Assembly (NCBI RefSeq): GCF_006538705.1
Contig: NZ_BJLP01000028.1
Coordinates: 1-51,819 of the forward strand
Origin: Cellulomonas uda
Lineage (GTDB): Bacteria > Actinomycetota > Actinomycetes > Actinomycetales > Cellulomonadaceae
Length of the DNA: 51,819 nt
Direction of reading: 5' to 3'
Positions 24,708 to 32,100 of this stretch are shown here, in pieces. The notes below the pieces were generated by a model. It had not been told where the DNA came from, ran no database searches, and saw only the letters and a list, made by a program, of their open reading frames with translations. The translations under genes and the position numbers were made by a program. How positions within the stretch are numbered: the first letter of the stretch is position 1; every line of letters begins with the position of its first letter.

Positions 24708-24920
24708 GTGAGCAAAGAGGTCCTGAACGTCCGTGAGACTGCCGAGCTGCTCGGGCTCACTCCCGAGGGTGTTCGCGAGCTAGCGCGCCGCGGAGAGATA
24801 CCCGCGATGAGATTCGGCAGTGGCCGGAGGTCGCCATACAGGTTTCGGCGCTCGTCGCTTGAGGCTTGGATGGAGGGCAAGGAGGTCGCGCGCCGCTTGC
24901 ATGCGGTTCGGGACCTCTAG
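24708..24920 (+). CDS. excisionase-family HTH protein at the right end of the prophage
   Basis: A 70-residue protein with a MerR/excisionase winged helix (LNVRETAELLGLTPEGVREL, then a basic wing and SSLEAWMEG). It may be the recombination directionality factor, given its location beside the right arm-type sites, which overlap its stop codon. The element thus carries two small HTH proteins of this kind, this one and the gene at 11800. Confidence 0.75.
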   Translation: MSKEVLNVRETAELLGLTPEGVRELARRGEIPAMRFGSGRRSPYRFRRSSLEAWMEGKEVARRLHAVRDL

Positions 24921-24937
24921 TCCGCAGGAAGTCCGCA
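24918..24937. repeat. integrase arm-type sites, right end
   Basis: Two AGTCCGCA units at 24919 and 24930, the same pair as at 10195 and 10206. About 110 bases separate them from the att core at 25046. Confidence 0.6.
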
Positions 24938-25045
24938 ACAGGCCCCTCGCGGCCCGTCACGTCACATCGAGACGCAACGCCTTGACCTGCGGAAACACCC
25001 GTCAGCCGTCGCCTGCCGTTACCCACCGCCACACGGGTCCGTGTC

Positions 25046-25070
25046 CGAGCTCTACTACGACGTGTGATCG
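25046..25070 (+). repeat. middle attachment site (shared junction of the two elements)
   Basis: Copy of the glnA 3' end, including in-frame E-L-Y-Y-D-V-stop codons. It matches attL over 18 bases, then has C-to-G at 25064, then six more matching bases. Confidence 0.85.
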
Positions 25071-25072
25071 TC

Positions 25073-25149
25073 CCGCCTCACGGCTGCTCCCGTGAGGCGG
25101 TGACCTGCAGGAACGGCAGCCCAGCCACCTTCGCGGTGGCTGGGCTGCC
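25073..25149 (+). terminator. two terminator hairpins after the middle att site
   Basis: Hairpin 1 is an 11-bp perfect stem (25073-25083 with 25090-25100) with loop CTGCTC. Hairpin 2 is a 15-bp perfect stem (25115-25129 with 25135-25149). The loop CTGCTC also occurs in the hairpin after the third att copy, so both appear derived from a glnA terminator. Confidence 0.8.
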
Positions 25150-25213
25150 ACTGTCTTGCCACAACTCTGTGGTTCCGCATGCGCGCTGGGCGCGGCCTCG
25201 CACCGTCCACCGC

Positions 25214-25588
25214 ATGAACAAGCGCACCACTCCCCTGCCCCCACCGTCCTTCGGCGACCCGATCTGGACGATCGAGCACATCGCCCTTGCCGTCCGGCAG
25301 TCTGTCCGTTCGGCTCGCGCGCTCGCCGCCACTGACGGGTTCCCGTCGCCGTTTCGGCTCGGCGCCGCGTCCAACGGACGCAAGTACTGGATGCCTGCCC
25401 AGGTTCTGTCGTTCCTCAGCGCGCTCACCGGCACTGCCGACACTCCGGCCCTCGCCGGACCGGCGACGCTCCGCGAGCCGACGGTCGATCCCGCGGCGCC
25501 GTCGACCGCCCAGACCGATGCCGAAGCGCTTCTCGCATCGCTTCCGACCACGCGCCCGTCTGTGGCACACCGATTGGCACACCGATGA
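25214..25588 (+). CDS. HTH protein upstream of the island recombinase
   Basis: A 124-residue protein. The segment WTIEHIALAVRQSVRSARAL with a following KYWMPAQVLSFLSAL resembles the HTH of AlpA/excisionase proteins, so it may control the recombinase or excision. The C-terminal half is Pro/Ala/Thr-rich. The ATG at 25214 is chosen because upstream sequence is the terminator. Its end overlaps the recombinase start (ATGA), and its last codons consist of a tandem 12-base duplication. Confidence 0.6.
   Translation: MNKRTTPLPPPSFGDPIWTIEHIALAVRQSVRSARALAATDGFPSPFRLGAASNGRKYWMPAQVLSFLSALTGTADTPALAGPATLREPTVDPAAPSTAQTDAEALLASLPTTRPSVAHRLAHR
25563..25586 (+). repeat. 12-bp perfect tandem duplication
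   Basis: Two adjacent copies of TGGCACACCGAT at 25563-25574 and 25575-25586, at the junction of the HTH gene and the recombinase start codon. Confidence 0.8.
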
Positions 25589-26907
25589 GCCGGGCGTCGG
25601 GACACGTTCTCGGGCGAGTGACGATCCTCAAGCCCGCAGCGAGCAAGCCCTACTACCGGCTCATCTACACCGACCGCGACGGACGCAGGAAGTACCCGAA
25701 CGCCGGCCTCGACGCGGCGACGGCCCTGGCGAAGGCCGAGCGCCTGAATCTCGACCTGGCCCGCGCAGCGGGCGAGAACGATCAGGAGGATCTGGCGACG
25801 ATGGTTGCGCGGTACGTCTCCACGCCGGGTGGCCGCAAGCGTGACAAGTCCGGTCAGCTACTCGACGAGGACTGGACGCCGAACCACTGGACGAAGGTGC
25901 GGCAAGGGCTCAACCGTGCGATCAGCGGCCTGTCGGACGACCAGCGACGGATGCCAATCTCGGCCTTGGACGGTCGAACGATCGACCTCATGCGCTCAGC
26001 GTGCGGCACCCGTGGGATGGTCCGAGAGACGACACGGCACGTGCGCGGGTTCCCGCGCTGGGCGTACGAGGCGCGTGCGATCACACGTGAGCGGCTGGAG
26101 TTCCTGCCCATGAACGCGCCGGTGCTCGACCCACGATTCCCGCAGCCCAGTCGCAGACCAAGACGACACCGGAACGTGCGAGTTCAGGGGCGTGCGGACA
26201 TCTACGTCGGCGAGGAAGACTGCCCGACGCCCTCGAAGGTCGTTGCTCTGGCGAAGCAGATGCAGATGCGCGTGGGCTGGGGCGCACTCGCCGTCTACCT
26301 CGCGGTGGCGACGGGCTTGCGAATCGGCGAACTCATTCAGCTCACGGCCGATGACGTCGTCCGCGTCGCGCGCGGCTGGCAGATCGCTGTCGACTGGCAG
26401 CGGGACAACAACAGCGGGAGCAAGTCGAGGCGTGCACTCCCCAAGCACGGCAAGCGCCGCGCTGTTCCCGTCGGGATCCTGCCGGACTACGGATTCGACC
26501 TACGGGACGAACTGCTGGCGCGGGTCGAGGTCGCGCGCCAGGAACAACTCGCTGGACGCAACCCCGATGCGCTCCTGTTCCCCGCCGCGCGCGGCGGGAT
26601 GTGGTGGTCGAGCAACCTGAACGACCTCATCGTCAGCGCGCAGAAGGACGCCGGTTGGGAGTACGTGGTGGTCGATGAGGTTCGGAACCTGAACAACGGC
26701 ACACGCGCGATGGTCAAGGTCACCCCGATGGTGCACACCCGGCACTCGCTGCGTCACCGGTTCGCCCGCGACATGATCGACACGGCGGCGATGCCGCCTG
26801 GCCGGCTCCTCCAGGTGGGCGGATGGGAGAGCCTCTCGGTCGCCGAGACGCGCACGGGCGCGGAGCATCTCGATGCCGCGTTCGAGACGATGAACGCCTT
26901 GGCGTAG
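25585..26907 (+). CDS. tyrosine recombinase of the island, catalytic Tyr not visible
   Basis: A 440-residue integrase-family protein: arm-binding domain (about 1-60, KPYYRLIYTDRDGRRKYPNA), core-binding domain (about 65-175), catalytic domain (about 210-440). Arg246 (ATGLRIGEL), a basic beta-hairpin (about 278-293) and His387/Arg390 (HSLRHRF) are present, with Trp414 in the later His/Trp position (VGGWES). Where the nucleophile tyrosine is expected the sequence reads ETRTGAEHL (421-429), and no Tyr occurs after residue 360. The enzyme may be dead, may use an unrecognised tyrosine, or may have lost it by mutation after integration. Placed next to its att site, as integrases are. Confidence 0.82.
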   Translation: MSRASGHVLGRVTILKPAASKPYYRLIYTDRDGRRKYPNAGLDAATALAKAERLNLDLARAAGENDQEDLATMVARYVSTPGGRKRDKSGQLLDEDWTPNHWTKVRQGLNRAISGLSDDQRRMPISALDGRTIDLMRSACGTRGMVRETTRHVRGFPRWAYEARAITRERLEFLPMNAPVLDPRFPQPSRRPRRHRNVRVQGRADIYVGEEDCPTPSKVVALAKQMQMRVGWGALAVYLAVATGLRIGELIQLTADDVVRVARGWQIAVDWQRDNNSGSKSRRALPKHGKRRAVPVGILPDYGFDLRDELLARVEVARQEQLAGRNPDALLFPAARGGMWWSSNLNDLIVSAQKDAGWEYVVVDEVRNLNNGTRAMVKVTPMVHTRHSLRHRFARDMIDTAAMPPGRLLQVGGWESLSVAETRTGAEHLDAAFETMNALA

Positions 26908-27300
26908 TCAGCCGCCCCGGAGGGCGCCGCGCGGGGCCAGATTGCGGGAGTGGCGGTGTCGGTGGCTGCGTTGGCCATCGGATGGGGCGTCAGCAGGAGC
27001 TGCGCCTGGAATATCACGAACTACGGCAACCTCCTCCGACCCCTCGTTCTGGGCTCCCAGACGCGTCGCCGGTCGTCCGACGAAGTGGCCGAGCGGAAAG
27101 CCACCGGGCGACACGGCCGGTGAGCGAGCGGATCGACGCCGTCTCCGGTGGCGCACGCCGGCAAGCGCGTTCGGCCAACGGCCGGCTGACTCGGCCTATC
27201 TCGACCGACTCGAGGAGAGCACGCAGAAGCGGGGGCAGGCCCCGTGGGTCGTGCGTCGAGGGCACCGTCCCGGGAACTGCGCGCGCGTCGATGACCAACG
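26908..27300. other. 393-bp gap without a supported gene
   Basis: The stretch between the recombinase and the convergent TIGR04141 gene. Several open frames exist, as expected at this GC content; one of 57 codons (GTG 26950) has a hydrophobic start but no ribosome-binding site. I see no strong hairpin or repeat. It could be a degraded gene. Confidence 0.4.
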
Positions 27301-28899
27301 CTACGCGGCGTCGACGCGATCCAGCGTGTAGCGGATGCCAAGGTTGTCGAGCGTGCGGCCCTGCTGCATCAGGTTCAGCCTGCTGAAGAACGGGAGCCAG
27401 TTGTTGCCGACACGACTCGAGTTCGCGACGACGACGAAACTGACGGTGAACGCCGAGCGATCCGGAGCCTCGCCAGGCCCGGGGATGAGATCCGACCAAC
27501 CCGCACGGTCGCCGGCGTCACTGACGATCTCGGCACGCAGTCGCGCTCGGAACTCCGCGTCCGTCAGCAAGGTCGTCGCCGCCACGGTGCCTTGAGCGAA
27601 GAGGTGGCTCAGGGTCGATGAGCGGGACTTGCGCTTGACATGCACCATGACGCCGTCGCACGTGAGCACGTCGCAGAACTCGATGCCGGTGGTCGCCCCG
27701 CCAGGGCGAAGGACTTTCGCATCGAGGCACAGCCGTCGCTCAGGGTCGACAGCGGCGACACGCAGGTTGTACTCCGGCTCCGTCTCGCCGGGCAGCGAAG
27801 CAGGGAATGTCAGCGGCGAGGAGTCGAGCCGGCCGACGAACTGGTCGACGCGATCCGCGAGGCTCCTGCTGACCTCGAACCACCGCCCTTCGATCAGGAC
27901 GTAGAGGGCGCCGTCCAGTTCCTGCTCGCTCACGAGAGCGTGGTAGAGCGGCCATCGCGCGTCCCAGTTCGACGACCGCGTGTAGCGCACCTTGACCTTC
28001 CGAGATCTCAGAAGTGCTGGCGTCAAGGCGGCGAGGTCGCCGTCCTCGAGGTCGGCGAGGTAGCGGTCGAGATCGAGGTCCTCGTACTCGGCCGGGTGGG
28101 TACCGGTGATCGCGAAGCTGTCGATCTCGTCCCAGTTGACAGGGTCCGGCGTCGCGAGATGCGTCGCGGTCGTGTCGCGTGTGCGGAGCTCGTCGACTAC
28201 GCGGTCGTCAAGCTCCGCTATACGGTCGCGGTCCTGGACGATCGAGAGGTCGTCGACCCACCCGAATCGTTCCTTGTACGACTCGGACCGATACGCGTCG
28301 AGCAGGTCTCCGCAGATCGTGGGCAGGTCGGCGACGGTGCCGGGGAGGTTCAGCACGACGGCGTCCGCGCCAGCGATCGTCCTGCCGAAACGCTCCTCCC
28401 TCGGACTGCCCGTGACAGCCCGCAGGATGTCACGCGCGATGTCGACGCCGAACGCGCTGAGATCCGTCGTGCGACTCGCCTGGGTGGTCTTCGCCACGAC
28501 CATGCTCTCGAACGCCTTCGTGTCGAGGCTGCGCAAGTGTTCAGGATCGATCGTGTTGAGTGCGACCTTGAGGCCGAACTGACGGACGATTCGCGACTGG
28601 TCCAGGAAGCCACGTCCGTACCCGAACGTGATCGCGAAGATCGTTCCTGCGGCGCGCAGTACGAGCAGACCGGATGCCGACGACGTCCTCAATGCCGGAG
28701 GAAGCTGGGTCAGAGCAGGTCGGACGTAACCCACCCAAGGGGGTGGGCTCGGAGGGCGCGACTCCCAGAAGAAGGCACCGTCGACTCCGGTGGCCGGCTC
28801 GAGCGCGACCAGCTCGGGCGTGCGCTCGTCATCGAGGGCGTCCGTGAACTCCTCGACGCCCTCCAACAGGAACACGGTGAGCCGCTGCCGTGCCGCCAT
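27301..28899 (-). CDS. TIGR04141/DUF6119 family sporadically distributed protein
   Basis: A 532-residue protein matching the TIGR04141 pattern: an N-terminal stretch with FLLEGVEEF and the later GTIFAITFGYGRGFLD, then near residue 415 the block IEFCDVLTCDGVMVHVKRKS followed by STLSHLFAQGTVAATTLL. The family is found patchily in mobile islands next to restriction and other defence genes; its activity is unknown. The ATG at 28899 has an excellent AGGAGGGG upstream on the minus strand. It is divergent from the helicase-nuclease gene, separated by 246 bp, and could be a separate defence gene or a regulator of the operon. Confidence 0.8.
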   Translation of the reverse strand: MAARQRLTVFLLEGVEEFTDALDDERTPELVALEPATGVDGAFFWESRPPSPPPWVGYVRPALTQLPPALRTSSASGLLVLRAAGTIFAITFGYGRGFLDQSRIVRQFGLKVALNTIDPEHLRSLDTKAFESMVVAKTTQASRTTDLSAFGVDIARDILRAVTGSPREERFGRTIAGADAVVLNLPGTVADLPTICGDLLDAYRSESYKERFGWVDDLSIVQDRDRIAELDDRVVDELRTRDTTATHLATPDPVNWDEIDSFAITGTHPAEYEDLDLDRYLADLEDGDLAALTPALLRSRKVKVRYTRSSNWDARWPLYHALVSEQELDGALYVLIEGRWFEVSRSLADRVDQFVGRLDSSPLTFPASLPGETEPEYNLRVAAVDPERRLCLDAKVLRPGGATTGIEFCDVLTCDGVMVHVKRKSRSSTLSHLFAQGTVAATTLLTDAEFRARLRAEIVSDAGDRAGWSDLIPGPGEAPDRSAFTVSFVVVANSSRVGNNWLPFFSRLNLMQQGRTLDNLGIRYTLDRVDAA

Positions 28900-29145
28900 C
28901 GTCGCCCCTCCTGCGGCGACGATATCGCCCAGGCACGTCGACGTGGTGGGGCGACACGCGCGCTTCGCACTGTGACTGTGGGCCGCGCACGACCGGCGGG
29001 AGCCCGCAGTCAGCCGCGATCGGGCCCTCCTGGATCCGGCGGAAGACACCGCAATTCGCCCGTGGCGTGCACGGTTGCCCCACGGACCCGGCAGTCGGTG
29101 GCAGACTCGATTCGCCGTAGTCCGACGACGAGGAGTCACAGAGCC
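28900..29145. promoter_or_regulatory. divergent intergenic region of the defence island
   Basis: These 246 bp hold the promoters of the TIGR04141 gene (minus) and of the large operon (plus). A CAGACT -10-like element lies at about 29102-29107, about 38 bases before the GTG at 29146. No clear palindrome or other operator is visible. Confidence 0.35.
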
Positions 29146-32100
29146 GTGGACGTCTTTCGGATTCGCGACCGACTGATCGCGGACTACCGGAGCTTCACGT
29201 CGGGAACCGTCGAGGTCCGAGACCGGCGCATCTCCGAGCACGTGACCAAGCTCCTCGACGGCGGGGAGCAGTGGCCGGATCCGTGGCTCAGCCTGAACCC
29301 GAGCTTCGAGACCGGCGGAACCGTCGCCGACCTCGTCGCTGAGGGAGTCCTGCACCCCGAGAACGCTCGCATCTTCCGCGTCAAGAAACATGCGGACGAT
29401 CCTGGGTCGGCGACGCTCACTCTGCACCGCCACCAGCGCGAGGCGATCGAGGCGGCCCGCAGCGGGAAGTCGTACACCCTGACGACGGGTACGGGATCGG
29501 GCAAGTCGCTGGCCTACATCGTGCCCATCGTCGACGCGGTGCTCCGCGAACGAGCGACGGCCGGTGGCTCTCCGGTGCCGGGCGTCAAGGCGATCGTCGT
29601 CTACCCGATGAACGCCCTCGCGAACTCCCAGACGCTCGAGCTCGAGAAGTTCCTGCGCTACGGCTACCCCGCCGGGCAGGAACCCGTGGCGTTCGCGCGG
29701 TACACGGGCCAGGAGTCCGAGGAGCGGCGGCGCGAGATCCTGGCGAACCCTCCCGACATCCTGCTGACGAACTACGTGATGCTCGAACTGGTCCTGACCC
29801 GGCCCGACGAGCGCCTGCACCTGATCCGCGCCGCGAACGGCCTGCGTTTCCTCGTGCTCGACGAGCTCCACACCTACCGCGGGCGCCAGGGGGCGGACGT
29901 GGCGCTCTTGGTCAGGCGCCTGCGCGACGCGTGCGCGTCGGACAACCTCCAAGTGATCGGCACCTCGGCGACGATGGCGTCGGGCGGGTCCGTAGCCGAG
30001 CAGAAGTCGACGGTTGCCGACGTCGCGACGCGACTGTTCGGCTCGGAGGTCACGCCGGATAGCGTCATCGGCGAGTCGCTGACGAGGGCGACGTCGCACG
30101 GGCCGACGACCGACGCCGAGCTGTCGGGCTCGCTCCGGAGTGTCGGCAGGTTCGCAGGGATGAGCTACGCCGAGCTCGCGCGCGAGCCGCTGGCCCGATG
30201 GGTCGAGACGACGTTCGGCCTCGACACCGAAGCCGAGAGCGGCCGGCTCATCCGTCGCAAGCCGACGACAGTCAGTGCCGCCGCTGCCGGCCTGGCTGAA
30301 CGCACGGGTGTCGACGTGGCCGTGGCTGCCGCGGCGATCCAGTCGGTCCTGCTTGTCGGCTCCAATGCGCGCCACCCGTCGACGAATCGTCCGCTGTTCG
30401 CGTTCCGGTTGCACCAGTTCCTCTCGAAGGGCGACACCGTCTACGTCTCGCTCGAGCCCGAGGACGAGCGCTACATCACGAGCACCTACCAGCTCCGCGT
30501 GCCGGGCGACGCGAGCAAGGCACTGCTCCCGCTCGGGTTCTGCCGTGAGTGCGGACAGGAGTACCTGGTCGTCGCCAAGACGGCCGGTGGGCGGGAGGCC
30601 TTCGTGCCTCGCCAGGACGCGGACGCATCCGGGGGCGACGCCGTCACGGGCTACCTCTACGTGTCCAGCGATCTGCCCTGGCCCGCAGACCCCGTGCTCG
30701 AGAACCGGCTCCCCGACCACTGGCTCACGACCGACCCGTCCGGGGCGATCGTGGTGCTGGACACCAAGCAGAAGTACCTGCCGAGCGAGGTCTGGATCGC
30801 GCCCGACGGCTCCACCACGGCCCCGGGTGCTGGGCTGCGCGCATGGTTCGTCTCGACGCCGTTTGCCTTCTGCATGCGGTGCCGCGTCTCGTACGAGCAG
30901 GTCCGCGGCAACGACTACGCCAAGCTCGCCACGCTCGACCGCGAAGGCCGTTCGTCGGCGGTCACGGTCGTCGCGGCGAGCGTGGTGCGCTCGCTCAAAG
31001 AGCTCAGTCCGGGCGAACTGCCGGCCGACGCCCGTAAGCTGCTCACGTTCGTGGACAACCGCCAGGACGCATCGCTCCAGGCCGGTCACTTCAACGACTT
31101 CGTACAGATCTCGCAGCTGCGGGGCGCGCTCTACCGGGCGCTCGCGGACGAGCCCGACGGTCTGACGCACGAGGTGGTGTCCCAGCGCGTCACCGATGCG
31201 CTGAACCTGCAGATGCCGGACTTCGCGGCGAACCCCGACGCGCGGTTCTCCGCCAAGGAGTCGGCGCAGCGCGCCCTGCGCGCCGTGATCGAGTACCGCA
31301 TCTACGCCGACCTGCAGCGCGGCTGGCGCATCACGATGCCCAACCTCGAGCAGACCGGGCTGCTCAAGGTCGCCTACGTCGACCTGCCGGAGATCGCCGC
31401 CACCGACGAGATCTGGACCGGCACCCACCCGAGACTGCGCGACGCGCCGGCCCAGCTGCGCGAGGAGCTGTGCGCGATCCTGCTGCACGAGATGCGTCGC
31501 GTGCTCGCGGTCGACGTCGACTGCCTGACGCCGCTCGGTTTCGAGCAGATCCAGCGCGACTCGCGTCAGCATCTGACCGGCCAGTGGGCGCTGCCGGATG
31601 ACGAGAGGGTCGTCGCGGCGGGCGTCGTCTACCCGCGGGGCACGACGAAGCGGAAGGGGCGGGACGACCTGTTCGTCTCCGGCCGATCGGCGTTCGGACG
31701 GTACCTGCGCCGGGATGCCGCGCTCGGCCGGGACCTGAGCACCGACGACGCGGAGCTCGTGATCCGGGACATGTTTCGTGTCCTGTGCGACGAGGGTGGC
31801 CTGCTCACGGAGGCCGACGAGGTCGAGGGCGTCCCGGGCTACCGACTCAAGGCTTCGGCGATCCGCTGGCGCGCCGGTGACGGGACGAAGGGCGCCGAGG
31901 ACCCGCTGCGCAAGAGCACCGACAGCGAGGCCGTGATCCGCGTCAACCCGTTCTTCGTCGACCTCTACCAGGAGGTCGCCGCGGGATTGCGCGGTCTGCA
32001 CGCGATGGAGCACACCGCCCAGGTGCCCGGTCCACAGCGTGAGGAGCGCGAGCACGACTTCCGCGACGGCACGCTGCCGCTGCTGTTCTGCTCGCCGACG

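Larger units (their letters stand above)
10125..25070. mobile_element. compact 15-kb prophage or phage satellite in glnA
   Basis: The element is bounded by near-identical copies of the glnA 3' end at 10125-10149 and 25046-25070. Paired 20-bp arm-type repeats lie just inside each end (10194 and 24918). It carries integrase, repressor, excisionase-like, replication, HNH, terminase, portal, protease-capsid, connector, tail tube-like and tape-measure genes in standard phage order. No holin, endolysin, baseplate or receptor-binding gene is visible, and no separate terminase small subunit. It may be a reduced prophage, a relative of the very small actinobacterial siphophages, or a capsid-encoding satellite. 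Confidence 0.85.

Noticed and set aside
26950..27123. A 57-codon frame with a hydrophobic start
   Set aside because: It has no ribosome-binding site and no recognisable features; it is mentioned only in the description of the gap.
27640..29145. The plus-strand extension upstream of the helicase-nuclease gene
   Set aside because: It is antisense to the TIGR04141 gene. The helicase has a good GTG with GAGGAG at 29146, and homologous motifs begin only after it.
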